64,000 nt of DNA from a virus: IMG/VR virus record IMGVR_UViG_3300045911_000143, positions 1 to 64,000 of that record. The stretch is one strand, 5' to 3'. The position numbers were made by a program, and so were the translations under genes. The notes beneath the pieces were generated by a model. That model was not told where the DNA came from. It saw nothing but the letters and a program-made list of their open reading frames with translations, and ran no database searches. Shown one piece after another: positions 1 through 9,133 of the stretch (the stretch's first letter is position 1; each line of letters starts with the position of its first letter).

Positions 1-1066
1 ATGGGGTTACACTAGGTGTAATACTCGGAGTTATACTTGGTGTTATACTTGGTGTAATTGATGGAGTTACACTGATAGTTGGTGTACGTGTAGGTGTAAT
101 ACTTGGTGTAATTGATGGAGTTACACTGATAGTTGGTGTACGTGTAGGTGTAATACTTGGTGTAATACTTGGAGTTACACTTATTGTTGGTGTTATTGAT
201 GGAGTAATACTTGGGGTTACACTTACGCTAGGTGTTATTGATGGAGTAATGCTTGGTGTTACACTAATTGTAGGTGTTATAGATGGAGTAATACTTGGTG
301 TTATGCTTGGTGTAACACTTATTGTTGGTGTAATAGATGGTGTAATACTTGGTGTGACGCTTACACTAGGTGTAATACTTGGTGTTATGCTTGGTGTTAT
401 ACTGATTGTTGGTGTTATACTTGGTGTAATGCTTGGTGTAACACTTACGCTAGGTGTAATAGATGGTGTAATACTTGGTGTGACGCTTACACTAGGTGTA
501 ATACTTGGTGTTATGCTTGGTGTTATACTGATTGTTGGTGTTATACTTGGTGTAATTGATGGTGTAATACTTGGGGTTACACTTATTGTTGGTGTAATAC
601 TTGGTGTGACGCTTACACTAGGTGTAATAGATGGTGTAATACTTGGTGTAATACTTGGGGTTACACTTATTGTTGGTGTAATAGATGGTGTAATACTTGG
701 GGTTACACTTATTGTTGGTGTAATAGATGGTGTAATACTTGGTGTAATACTTGGTGTAATACTTGGTGTTATACTTACACTAGGTGTTATGCTTGGTGTT
801 ATGCTTGGTGTTATGCTTGGTGTTATGCTTGGTGTAATGCTTGGTGTAATGCTTGGTGTAATGCTTACACTAGGTGTAACACTTGGTGAAATGCTAACTG
901 ATGGAGTTAAAGTTATAGTTGGAGTTGGAGTACGTGTTACTGATGGTGTTAATGATGGTGATGGTGTTTTTGATGGGGTTCGAGATGGTGTAATTGTTAT
1001 TGTTGGTGTAATACTTGGTGTAGTAGATGGTGTTATCGATATTGTCGGTGTTACTGAAGGCATAGG
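1..1066. repeat. 12-bp minisatellite encoding (I/V)TPS tetrapeptides
   Basis: A degenerate tandem array of about 88 units of 12 bp (plus-strand form ggtgtaatactt and variants) occupies the first 1.07 kb and continues past the window edge. Read on the minus strand each unit gives Ile/Val-Thr-Pro-Ser/Thr. Longer blocks of several units are repeated almost identically (for example around 330-420 and 440-530), which points to recent expansion by slippage or unequal recombination. The array encodes the stalk of the fibre gene. Confidence 0.9.
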
Positions 1067-2008
1067 GGTGGGGGTTAATATGTTTACATATATCGGTTCT
1101 TTCGGTTTAAACAATATGCTAGTTTTATTTAAAATTATACCCACCTGCTGAATGAAACCCACCAATGGGGGGATTGTTGAAAAACTACCAGTCGTACTCA
1201 AATAAATTGGTGTACCAAAAGAGTCTGTAAAATTCCAATTAGAATTGGTAACTATACCATCAGTTTCATATTTTATAACTTGGCCGGTTGTAGCAGTATT
1301 CAGAGCTATACCAAAAACAGGTTTGTCTGTAGTTCTATCTGCAAGACCTATACCATCAGCGTAAAAACTTAAAAGATTACCATATGTAATATTTTCTCTA
1401 GCGACAGATAACTTAGACAAATCTGATATTTTTATTTGATTTTTGAATTCAATGTTAGATTCAGTCTCAGTGACAAAATAAATTACATCATCTATTCCTC
1501 TGACTAATCTTGGATTATTAAGACTATCCATTTTGATTTTATCAACAAATACTTTTTCGTTCTCTGAAACTTGTGTATTTGTGTGGATAATGTTTAACTT
1601 ATTATTGCTAATTTTAGCTAGGACGCAACCAATCTTTTCTATCCATGCATAACCGTTCCATTGTGTTAATATTTTTTTCTTATTGTCAAAGAAGAACTGT
1701 CCTATCTGTGGGTTACTTGGATATATTACGCCATTGATAAGTGGATTTAACGAAGTTAATACAAATTCTTTTTGTGCAGTTACGCGATCTAAAATAACTA
1801 AAAGCCAGTATTCTGAATCATCGGGAACAATGGCGACGTTTTTAATATCGTCGTTTATTTCCACGAGATAATTTTTAGAATAAAAACATAGATTTAGTAT
1901 TATAGGCGCAGTGGAACCTTTTATACTAATCTTACCATCTTTAATTACAATTGACGGTAAAGGCTCTTCTCCAATTTGTACCACTCCCTGTCTAAAATTC
2001 AATATCAT
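1..2008 (-). CDS. Virion fibre/structural protein with long Thr-Pro-Ser stalk (partial)
   Basis: The minus-strand frame opens at ATG 2008, overlaps the stop of the upstream structural gene (ATGA), and stays open to the window edge, so the C-terminus is missing. Residues 1 to about 310 form a mixed, probably globular region typical of phage baseplate or fibre proteins. From about residue 312 the chain becomes an uninterrupted series of tetrapeptides of the type I/V-T-P-S/T for more than 350 residues. No catalytic motif is seen. The overlap with the upstream gene implies co-translation. The stalk is mucin-like and a plausible target for the glycosyltransferases at 18.6-21.7 kb (inference). The assignment as virion protein is inferred from composition and neighbours. 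Confidence 0.75.
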   Translation of the reverse strand, partial: MILNFRQGVVQIGEEPLPSIVIKDGKISIKGSTAPIILNLCFYSKNYLVEINDDIKNVAIVPDDSEYWLLVILDRVTAQKEFVLTSLNPLINGVIYPSNPQIGQFFFDNKKKILTQWNGYAWIEKIGCVLAKISNNKLNIIHTNTQVSENEKVFVDKIKMDSLNNPRLVRGIDDVIYFVTETESNIEFKNQIKISDLSKLSVARENITYGNLLSFYADGIGLADRTTDKPVFGIALNTATTGQVIKYETDGIVTNSNWNFTDSFGTPIYLSTTGSFSTIPPLVGFIQQVGIILNKTSILFKPKEPIYVNILTPTPMPSVTPTISITPSTTPSITPTITITPSRTPSKTPSPSLTPSVTRTPTPTITLTPSVSISPSVTPSVSITPSITPSITPSITPSITPSITPSITPSVSITPSITPSITPSITPSITPTISVTPSITPSITPTISVTPSITPSITPSITPSVSVTPSITPTISVTPSITPSITPSITPTISITPSITPSITPSVSVTPSITPSITPSVSVTPSITPSITPTISITPSITPSITPSVSVTPSITPSITPTISVTPSITPSITPSITPTISVTPSITPSITPSVSVTPSITPSITPTISVTPSITPSITPTRTPTISVTPSITPSITPTRTPTISVTPSITPSITPSITPSITPSVTP

Positions 2009-3174
2009 GATTTAACAATTTCTGGATATACGTTTTCTATAATAGATTCACTAGAATATATGTCTGAATTTTTATATACTAGAAAATCAACATCATTTAA
2101 AACAATTTCGCCTAGATCAATTATTTTATCTTTTATTTTATCAATAAAAGAATATGGCGATTTAGATAATAACAATATTAAACCCTTTTGTTGTAAAGGT
2201 TCTAATACACCAGTTCCATAATCTATTCTAGTAAATTTTATTGTAGTTCCTTCTGGTATATCATCAAATTTTAATTCGGCGTTATCAAAAGTATCGAAGT
2301 CCAAAATGCTTTTTGTTCTAATATAGTAACTTTTTCTTTTATTAAGTAGTATCTCGTCCCAATCTGACCAAGGCGATCCTTGGTTTTTTGGAAACAATGT
2401 TTCCAAACATATAATCGGTTGATCATTTGGTTTCTGTATAATAACTTCTAAACGTATTTCAGCATTCTTTAAGTCGTATGGTAAAGATGGCATTTCAAAC
2501 CAAAATTCCGTACTCGGTGGTGAATTATTTAAATCGCTGGTATGTTGTTTTTGACAACTATATCTTTTACCTTGATAGGTAATAACTTTACTTAATGTAT
2601 AAGATACCCCGGTTTGCCATTCTTGTATTGTATAATCAACAAAGTTGAGTTTCGTCAAAAACTTAGGTATTGCAAAAGTAAATATTCCATTATTTGTGAT
2701 TTTAAACAAGTTTTCTTGAGCCTGTACTCTATCAACAAACTTTTCAGTAGAGCTTCTAGATAAGCAATGTATTTTTCCTCTTCTAGCAGTTAAAAATATA
2801 ATTTTTAAAGTATTGTTATCTATTATCTGTACATTATAATTTGAAGTTTTAAGTTGAGTATATACCCCTTCTTGATTTAAATCATAAATGGTTATAGATG
2901 GAAAACAGTTCAGATTGTGTTCAACTGTCCATTCAGAAGACGGAGATTTAATTTCTGTTTGAAAAAAGTTCAATCTTTGAGAGTAGTCTTCTAGACTACT
3001 AACAAATGGTGGTACTGTTTCTCTTAGATTGTCTGGATTTCTGGATATTTTATATAACTTTCCACGACATCCATCTGTTATAATACATTTAGAAAATACG
3101 GTCAACCCTCGTAAATTCTCAACCTTTTCAATTTCTCGCAGACAGGTGTCACATTTATATTTTATAGTAGCCAT
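2005..3174 (-). CDS. Virion structural protein with zinc-ribbon-like N-terminus and CBM5/12-like module
   Basis: 389 aa. The N-terminus has paired cysteines (CDTC at 8-11, further Cys at about 30 and 36) that look like a zinc ribbon. At about 180-235 the pattern W-x-G-x-x-Y, then V-x-Y-x-G-K-x-Y-x-C, then a terminal F-W resembles chitin-binding modules of the CBM5/12 type, which occur in phage adsorption proteins. It precedes the Thr-Pro fibre gene and its stop overlaps that start, so the two are probably one late operon. Role inferred: baseplate or tail-fibre component contacting a surface polysaccharide. Confidence 0.6.
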   Translation of the reverse strand: MATIKYKCDTCLREIEKVENLRGLTVFSKCIITDGCRGKLYKISRNPDNLRETVPPFVSSLEDYSQRLNFFQTEIKSPSSEWTVEHNLNCFPSITIYDLNQEGVYTQLKTSNYNVQIIDNNTLKIIFLTARRGKIHCLSRSSTEKFVDRVQAQENLFKITNNGIFTFAIPKFLTKLNFVDYTIQEWQTGVSYTLSKVITYQGKRYSCQKQHTSDLNNSPPSTEFWFEMPSLPYDLKNAEIRLEVIIQKPNDQPIICLETLFPKNQGSPWSDWDEILLNKRKSYYIRTKSILDFDTFDNAELKFDDIPEGTTIKFTRIDYGTGVLEPLQQKGLILLLSKSPYSFIDKIKDKIIDLGEIVLNDVDFLVYKNSDIYSSESIIENVYPEIVKS

Positions 3175-3330
3175 AATACTTTTTTTAAGTATTTATTGCC
3201 AGTGTTTCTGGATTAAATTATCATTATAGTTTTTAGGTTTAAGTTGGCCGTGAAAACATAATATACACAATTATTCATTATTCTTTTATAATCTCTAATG
3301 TATTATAGTTTAATACTAATAAATCGTATT

Positions 3331-3969
3331 TTATATGAAATCTTCTATGTTCTTAAATTGGAAACATTTCAAACTACTTTCTTTATTAAGATTGTATACA
3401 TTTATTCCAATTCTTGACAGCCCATCAGCCATAGATTTTATTGAAGGTATGAACTTTTCTTTATAAATTTCATTTGTACCGTGGCATATATGCTTATCAT
3501 GATAATTAGCTTTACCGGTTGGTGAAACATGCATATCAAAACCTAATAGAAGAATTTCTCTAGCTTTACAACTATATGCTAAATGTATTGCGTTTGCACC
3601 CGAATTATTTCCTCTTATTTTATATTCTTGCGGGTCAAGGCCGAAGTCACCTGTTTTATGCAAAATTTGACAATTTCCATACCCTAGCTTTTTACCTCTA
3701 TCGTAAAGACTGTTACAAAATGGTTTTGGATGAAATCTTAATCTTATTTGACTTTCTTCAAGCAACCTGTGATTATTAGCAGCCCACGGTTCGTCGGCCC
3801 AAATCCATGCTGTTGCTTCTGGTAACAACTCTGCTGCGTTGTTTGTAACAATTACTTGCTTTCCATTTAAAAAGCTTAAATCCATGTTTTTTAAACTTGG
3901 ACCGCCACCAATAATAAATACTTTTCTACCGGCTATTTTAGATTTTAATTCTTGAAAAAAGTCTGGCAT
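3331..3969 (-). CDS. DUF115 / MptE-like Rossmann-fold protein
   Basis: 212 aa. A nucleotide-binding loop GGGPSLKN sits near residue 22, followed by an N-S-G-A-N-A motif and LLLGFDM in the second half. This order is characteristic of the DUF115 family, which includes the Maf motility accessory factors that glycosylate flagellin and 6-hydroxymethylpterin pyrophosphokinase-like proteins. Phage members are common but their reaction is unproven. A TATAAATA late promoter lies 32 bp upstream. Lying next to the Thr-Pro fibre gene, it may act in fibre modification (inference). Confidence 0.6.
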   Translation of the reverse strand: MPDFFQELKSKIAGRKVFIIGGGPSLKNMDLSFLNGKQVIVTNNAAELLPEATAWIWADEPWAANNHRLLEESQIRLRFHPKPFCNSLYDRGKKLGYGNCQILHKTGDFGLDPQEYKIRGNNSGANAIHLAYSCKAREILLLGFDMHVSPTGKANYHDKHICHGTNEIYKEKFIPSIKSMADGLSRIGINVYNLNKESSLKCFQFKNIEDFI

Positions 3970-4000
3970 CTATGTTAAAATTCATGAAATGAGTATCAAA

Positions 4001-4008
4001 TATTTATA
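4001..4008 (-). promoter_or_regulatory. T4-like late promoter
   Basis: Minus-strand TATAAATA, the gp55-type late -10 element, 32 bp before the start codon of the DUF115-like gene. The same octamer precedes several other genes in the window. Confidence 0.55.
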
Positions 4009-4016
4009 CGTATATT

Positions 4017-4556
4017 ATGTTAAAAACTTTATCTGAAGAGTGTGATCAATATATTAAAACTATGGATGGGTTGAGTTTAGTGAAACTTCTACCCAAAAAT
4101 GGAGAAGGATTTAGAAAAGTTAAAGTCAGACACAAAAAAGATGATTCTCTACTCGCTAAATCTTTTAATCTTAGCATTCATGATTACTCAAAATTTATTA
4201 ACAGATGTGTTAACTGTTACAATTTCCCACAGAATAACACCGATCCTAATTTAGAAGAGTTTTACGTATTTCCTATCAACGATTATAAAATCATATTTAA
4301 TAAAGAAATAAAAAACAGTAAGACTGAACTAGGAAATACTCTAAAGATTTTGGAAAGCCAAATATCACAAGATGTTTGTGTCAAAACTTTAGCTGAAATG
4401 ATCAAACTTACATATTCTACACCTAGTATTCAAGATTTTACAGACTCTCAATGTGAATTTTTGATTTATAATATTGATTATTTTTACGCAATACGTAAGT
4501 CATTGATCAAAAATTATGAAGATATGTTCAAGAAAAATTATGCTATTGATATTTAA
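4017..4556 (+). CDS. Hypothetical protein
   Basis: 179 aa, divergent from the DUF115-like gene and just upstream of nrdA. Composition is soluble, Lys/Asn-rich, with no signal peptide or membrane segment. There is one C-x-x-C pair (CVNC, about residues 63-66). No family recognised. The start is ATG with only a weak ribosome-binding site. Confidence 0.6.
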   Translation: MLKTLSEECDQYIKTMDGLSLVKLLPKNGEGFRKVKVRHKKDDSLLAKSFNLSIHDYSKFINRCVNCYNFPQNNTDPNLEEFYVFPINDYKIIFNKEIKNSKTELGNTLKILESQISQDVCVKTLAEMIKLTYSTPSIQDFTDSQCEFLIYNIDYFYAIRKSLIKNYEDMFKKNYAIDI

Positions 4557-4618
4557 ATGAAAATTTTTTGGATAGTATAGTAAAAATAAATAAAAAACTA
4601 AAATTACGGGAGATTTAA

Positions 4619-6922
4619 ATGGACAAGTGTTTAAATATAAACAACATCTCTATAAAAAAGAGAAATGGTCAAAGTGAAACATTCAATATTGACAAAATAC
4701 ACAGGATGGTTGCTAGAGCATGTGAAGATTTGACTGGTGTTTCAGTGTCAGATGTTGTGATGGAAGCCAAATTGAACTTTTTTGATGGTATGTCTTCTGT
4801 GGATATTCACAGATCACTAACAAGAGCAGCAACCCAACTCATTACAGAACACACACCTAATTATCAATATGTTGCAGGAAGACTATTAAACTACGACATA
4901 CGTAAAACAGCTTGGGGCGGTATGGAACCACCGCGTTTATATGACCATATTGTAAAAATGGTTAATAATGGTTTCTATACTAAAGATTTATTGGATTTCT
5001 ACTCCGAAGAGCAATGGGATAAGATAGAAACATTCATAGACCATGATAGAGATTTAAAAATTCCGCATATTGGTGTCTCTGAATATATGACAAAGTATGC
5101 AATCAGAGATAGAAGTTTAGACGAAATCGTTCCATTAGAAACGCCACAAATAACATATATTTTGATTGCTGCTTTAGTGTGTTCGGATACTAAATCTTTA
5201 AAAGATATTAAATCTTATTATAATCATATTTCTCAATATAATATAAGTTTACCAACACCCATCATGGCTGGCCTCAGATCACCAGAAAAACAATTTAGTA
5301 GTTGTACATTAATCGAGACGGAAGATAATCTTGATAGTATATACGCAACCTCACATGCTATAGGAAAATATATTTCAAAGAGAGCAGGAATAGGCATTTG
5401 TGCCTCTGCTATAAGAGCAGAAGGTTCTAAAATCAGAAATGGTGAAATCAAACATACGGGGGTCATTCCATTTTTTAGATTATTTGAAAGTTCCGTCAAA
5501 TCTTGTTCACAGGGAGGTGTCAGAGGCGGGGCAGCTACATTGTATACAATGCTTTGGCATTTAGATATAGAAGATATATTGGTTTTGAAGAATAACAAAG
5601 GAACTCCAGAAACCAGAGTCCGCAAAATAGACTATGCTATACAGATAAACAATTACTTATACAGAAGGCTCATTCAGGGTCAGGATATTACATTATTCTC
5701 ACCTCATGATGTTAGAGACTTGTATGATGCTTTCTTTTCCGACCAAGAAAAGTTTGCAGAACTTTATGAAAAGTATGAAAAAGATGATTCAATAAGAAAA
5801 AAGAAAGTTCCAGCTTCTGAATTATTCACTAAGTTGATGATAGAAAGAAAAGACACTGGTAGAATTTATATTATGAATGTTGATAATGCTAATAACAGTT
5901 CACCATTCTCTGTACCCATAAAGATGAGTAATTTGTGCCTTGAAATATTACTTCCTACGGCACCATTTACTAATATATTAGATGAAAATGGAAGAATTGC
6001 ATTATGTACATTGTCTGCTATAAATATCGCTAATTTGAAGAGTATTGATGATTTAGAAGATTTAATGTATTGGGCTGTTAGAGGTTTAGACAATATCCTA
6101 TCCTATCAAGATTACCCAGTTATCGCAGCCCAAAAAGCCACAGAAGACTTTAGACCATTAGGTATAGGTACGATCAACCTAGCGTACTACTTGGCTAAAA
6201 ACGGCTTTAAATACGGCGATTCTCAAGCATTAAATGCCCTTCATGAAATATATGAGGCTATGGAATTTTATGGATTAAAAGCTTCAGTGAAATTAGCTAA
6301 AGAGCGTGGTCCATGTAGGATGTATGAACAAACTAAGTATGCTAAAGGTCTTCTTCCGATTGATTGGTATAATAAGAATGTTGATGAGTTAGTCAAACCA
6401 AACTATAAACTTCCTTGGGAGTGGCTAAGAGAAGAGATTAAGAAGTATGGTGTTAGAAACGCTACAATAACAGCCCATATGCCAGCAGAATCAAGCTGCA
6501 AACCTGCTAATGCTACTAACGGTGTTGAACCTGTAAGAGCATTAATTACTACCAAAGGTAATAAGTCTAATATCAGCAAGCAAGTTGTTCCAGAAATCAA
6601 TAGATTAAAAAACAAATATGATCTTCTTTGGGATATGAAATCTATGGAAGGTGTTATTAAGACTATGGCTGTTATACAAAAATTCTGTTCGCAGTCCATA
6701 TCTACTAATCTTTCATACAATCCGGCGCATTATGAAAATGGTGAAATTCCAATGAGCACTCTAGTTAGAGATTTATTACTCTGCAATAAATTGGGCATTA
6801 AAACTTTGTATTACCACAATACAAACGATCAGAGAGATGTTGAGATGTTAGAAAAAAATGTTAAGATAGAAGAACAAGAAGTAAAGGCTGAAAATGAAGT
6901 TTGTGATTCTTGCGTAATTTAA
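4619..6922 (+). CDS. nrdA: Ribonucleoside-diphosphate reductase, large (alpha) subunit, class Ia
   Basis: 767 aa, close to E. coli NrdA length. It reduces NDPs to dNDPs together with NrdB, supplying DNA precursors. An N-terminal ATP-cone (residues about 10-100) suggests dATP/ATP activity control. Active-site elements are intact: C229 (in SSCTLIE) and C463 (in ALCTLSAIN) as the redox pair, N438-L-C440-L-E442 with the thiyl cysteine and partners, the radical-transfer tyrosines in YYHN near the C-terminus, and a terminal C-x-x-C (CDSCVI) for re-reduction. A good GGGAGA site precedes the ATG. It is followed by a 91-aa gene and nrdB. Confidence 0.97.
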   Translation: MDKCLNINNISIKKRNGQSETFNIDKIHRMVARACEDLTGVSVSDVVMEAKLNFFDGMSSVDIHRSLTRAATQLITEHTPNYQYVAGRLLNYDIRKTAWGGMEPPRLYDHIVKMVNNGFYTKDLLDFYSEEQWDKIETFIDHDRDLKIPHIGVSEYMTKYAIRDRSLDEIVPLETPQITYILIAALVCSDTKSLKDIKSYYNHISQYNISLPTPIMAGLRSPEKQFSSCTLIETEDNLDSIYATSHAIGKYISKRAGIGICASAIRAEGSKIRNGEIKHTGVIPFFRLFESSVKSCSQGGVRGGAATLYTMLWHLDIEDILVLKNNKGTPETRVRKIDYAIQINNYLYRRLIQGQDITLFSPHDVRDLYDAFFSDQEKFAELYEKYEKDDSIRKKKVPASELFTKLMIERKDTGRIYIMNVDNANNSSPFSVPIKMSNLCLEILLPTAPFTNILDENGRIALCTLSAINIANLKSIDDLEDLMYWAVRGLDNILSYQDYPVIAAQKATEDFRPLGIGTINLAYYLAKNGFKYGDSQALNALHEIYEAMEFYGLKASVKLAKERGPCRMYEQTKYAKGLLPIDWYNKNVDELVKPNYKLPWEWLREEIKKYGVRNATITAHMPAESSCKPANATNGVEPVRALITTKGNKSNISKQVVPEINRLKNKYDLLWDMKSMEGVIKTMAVIQKFCSQSISTNLSYNPAHYENGEIPMSTLVRDLLLCNKLGIKTLYYHNTNDQRDVEMLEKNVKIEEQEVKAENEVCDSCVI

Positions 6923-6931
6923 GGAGAAAAC

Positions 6932-7207
6932 ATGAAAGAAAAATTATCTACACTTTTAGATGTATTGGTTTATGAAAAGTCAAAAGAAATTGCTGAAAAT
7001 TTTTTAAATAAACCCTTTAATTTTGAAAATTTAGAAAATGCTAAGTCTTATTTTAAGAATAATGGAATTGAATTTTATAATTCTTCTGTCATATATTCTC
7101 TAGACAGAAAGATTACTGAAGGTTTTGCTTTCTTTTATAAAGAAGAACAGTATAGACGTATGTTAACAATAGACAGTAAAAAAGGAGTGGTTTTAAGTTT
7201 ATGGTAA
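6932..7207 (+). CDS. Hypothetical protein between nrdA and nrdB
   Basis: 91 aa, starting after AAGGAGAAAAC, an excellent ribosome-binding site. It ends inside the nrdB start region with a 7-bp overlap, so it is translated with the reductase genes. No recognisable domain. The sequence is charged and aromatic-rich. A reductase-associated accessory role is possible from position only. Confidence 0.75.
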   Translation: MKEKLSTLLDVLVYEKSKEIAENFLNKPFNFENLENAKSYFKNNGIEFYNSSVIYSLDRKITEGFAFFYKEEQYRRMLTIDSKKGVVLSLW

Positions 7208-8325
7208 AATCATTTAATAAGAATAATGTAGACTTTACAAAAGAATACATGTTTTTTGGAGAACAACCGAACGTTAGTAGATTTGACGTTCAGAGATTTC
7301 CAATCTTTAAAGAATTGTATATCAAGCAATTAGGATTCTTCTGGAAACCTGATGAGATAGATTTAAGTAAAGATTCTAGAGATTTCAAGATGTTATCTGA
7401 ATCTGAACAACATATATTTGTTAAGAATCTTTTGTTTCAAACATTTCTTGATTCTGTACAATCAAGAAGTCCCCAATTGGCTTTCTTGCCACATGTTTCT
7501 AATCCAGAACTTGAAAGTATGATTGAATTATGGGCCATGTTTGAATCACTTCACAGTTTCAGTTATTCATGGATTATCCAAAATGTATTTTCTGATCCAA
7601 CAAAAGTTTTAAATGAACTTATGATAGATGAACATATATTGAATCGTGCTGACCCAGTGACAAAATATTATGATGATTTCATGAAATATTCGAAATATTT
7701 CCAAGTTTTAGGTGGAGGTAAGCATGAAATTGACGGTGAAGAATATAATTTGTCTTTAAGAGAATTAAAGAGAAAATTATTGCGATGTGTAGCATCTGTA
7801 AATGTGTTAGAGGGGATTAGATTCTATGCATCCTTTGCTTGTTCATTCTCTTTCGCAGAAAGAGGATTAATGGAAGGAAACGCAAAAATAATTTCTTTAA
7901 TTGCTAGAGATGAAAATTTACATTTAGCTGTTACACAAAATATACTTAAGAAGTGGGCTAATGGAGATGATGACCCAGAAATGGCTGAACTCTTCAAAGA
8001 GGAAGAGCAAACAATTCGTCAGATGTATATCGATTGTGTAGAACAAGAAAAAGAATGGTCGGCTTACTTATTCAAACACGGTGCCATGTTGGGTCTAACA
8101 GAGGAAATATTAAACGAATATGTAGCATACATTGCAGGTAAAAGAATGCGCGCTATAGGTTTAAAAAATGAATTTTCTTCTAGAAACCCGTTATCTTGGA
8201 CTGACAAATATTTAATAGGGTCTTCGCAACAAGTTGCACCCCAAGAAGTGGAAATTTCTTCTTATATTATAGGTGGTGTTAAACATGATATTGAGAAAGA
8301 TACTTTTAAAGATTTTAGCTTTTGA
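7201..8325 (+). CDS. nrdB: Ribonucleoside-diphosphate reductase, small (beta) subunit, class Ia
   Basis: 374 aa. It supplies the diferric-tyrosyl radical to NrdA. Ligands fall at the same numbers as in E. coli NrdB: D84 (LDSVQ), E115 and H118 (FESLHSFSY) with radical tyrosine Y122, then a Glu in NVLEGIRF and the E and H of ARDENLHL. All are present, so the enzyme should be active and of class Ia. The start codon overlaps the preceding 91-aa gene. Confidence 0.97.
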   Translation: MVKSFNKNNVDFTKEYMFFGEQPNVSRFDVQRFPIFKELYIKQLGFFWKPDEIDLSKDSRDFKMLSESEQHIFVKNLLFQTFLDSVQSRSPQLAFLPHVSNPELESMIELWAMFESLHSFSYSWIIQNVFSDPTKVLNELMIDEHILNRADPVTKYYDDFMKYSKYFQVLGGGKHEIDGEEYNLSLRELKRKLLRCVASVNVLEGIRFYASFACSFSFAERGLMEGNAKIISLIARDENLHLAVTQNILKKWANGDDDPEMAELFKEEEQTIRQMYIDCVEQEKEWSAYLFKHGAMLGLTEEILNEYVAYIAGKRMRAIGLKNEFSSRNPLSWTDKYLIGSSQQVAPQEVEISSYIIGGVKHDIEKDTFKDFSF

Positions 8326-8342
8326 AATTTAATTTATAGAAA

Positions 8343-8375
8343 ACACACTATATTTCTTCCAAAAATATAGTGTGT
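8343..8375 (+). terminator. Stable hairpin after nrdB
   Basis: Perfect 13-bp stem (ACACACTATATTT paired with its complement at 8363-8375) and a 7-nt loop, 18 bp after the nrdB stop. There is no U-run, so it may protect the 3' end or act as a processing site rather than a classical terminator. Confidence 0.5.
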
Positions 8376-8538
8376 CTCTAAAAGAATTGCTACAGTAAAA
8401 AATTATTTCATATAAAAAGTTAAATACACTTAATGTAAATAAAAAATTATGATTAATTACTTAAATGTATTAATTTATAATATTAAAAAATATATTTCTG
8501 GATATAATAAATATTTAAACCCATATAAGGAATACAAT

Positions 8539-8730
8539 ATGAAACGAATAGAAGTCGATGGTATTGAATATAAAATTGGTGATAAAGTTAAAATCTTATC
8601 AGGTATAGACGCTAGAAGAGTTGGTAAGATATTCAAATTCTATAAAGCTGGCGATGAAGTATCTGTTGCCGTACAATTTTCTGATACGGACTATGGTATG
8701 TATCAAGTACAAATTATTGAAAAGGTATAA
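8539..8730 (+). CDS. Small KOW/SH3-like protein
   Basis: 63 aa from ATG 8539, chosen because AAGGA lies at the right distance; the open frame extends further upstream without a ribosome-binding site. The pattern I-G-D-K-V-K-I, G..a-r-V-G-K-I, V-x-V-x-F resembles a KOW or SH3-like beta barrel. A second protein with similar layout lies at 63644-63856. Function unknown. A terminator follows immediately. Confidence 0.7.
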   Translation: MKRIEVDGIEYKIGDKVKILSGIDARRVGKIFKFYKAGDEVSVAVQFSDTDYGMYQVQIIEKV

Positions 8731-8733
8731 AAA

Positions 8734-8753
8734 TCCCCCTCACGGGGGTTTTC
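8734..8753 (+). terminator. Intrinsic terminator
   Basis: CCCCC-TCA-CGGGGG stem followed by TTTTCT directly after the small KOW-like gene. Confidence 0.85.
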
Positions 8754-8806
8754 TCATAATAACAATATCATCTACATAAATATAATTATAAATTTAGGAT
8801 TATAAG

Positions 8807-9124
8807 ATGATTCAAGATAAGATTTCATTTAAAGATTTTTACCTTTTAGAAAGTGCAGTTTATCAAGGTAAAAAAGTAAAATTAAATAAACCTTTTAGAA
8901 CTCCATCTGGACCTAAGAAATTTGGTGTTTATGTAAGAAATGATAAAGGTAATATAATATTGGTCAGATTTGGTGACCCTGAACTTTCAATAAAAAGAGA
9001 TGACCCTGAACGTAGAAAGAACTTTAGAGCAAGACACGGGTGTGATGACGCTGGTCCAAAATGGAAGGCAAAATACTGGTCTTGCAAATTTTGGTCTTCA
9101 AAAAATGTAAGTGATATGGTTTAA
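8807..9124 (+). CDS. Conserved phage protein, DUF5872-like
   Basis: 105 aa. The C-terminal half has the pattern R-F-G-D-P, D-P-E-R-R-K-x-F-R-A-R-H, then K-Y-W-S-C-x-F-W, which I recall from a small family widespread in T4-like and cyanophage genomes (probably DUF5872). The N-terminus (MIQDKISFKDFYLLES) ends in L-L-E before Ser, matching a T4-type prohead-protease site. Its role is unknown; a head-associated role is possible. Confidence 0.6.
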   Translation: MIQDKISFKDFYLLESAVYQGKKVKLNKPFRTPSGPKKFGVYVRNDKGNIILVRFGDPELSIKRDDPERRKNFRARHGCDDAGPKWKAKYWSCKFWSSKNVSDMV

Positions 9125-9133
9125 GGATTAATA

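Noticed and set aside
249-1151. 300-aa plus-strand open frame of GV-rich repeats
   Set aside because: It is the reverse reading of the Thr-Pro-Ser array; the minus-strand frame is longer, has a coupled start and a non-repetitive N-terminal domain.
5233-6720. Minus-strand frames inside nrdA
   Set aside because: Shadows of a clearly conserved gene on the other strand.
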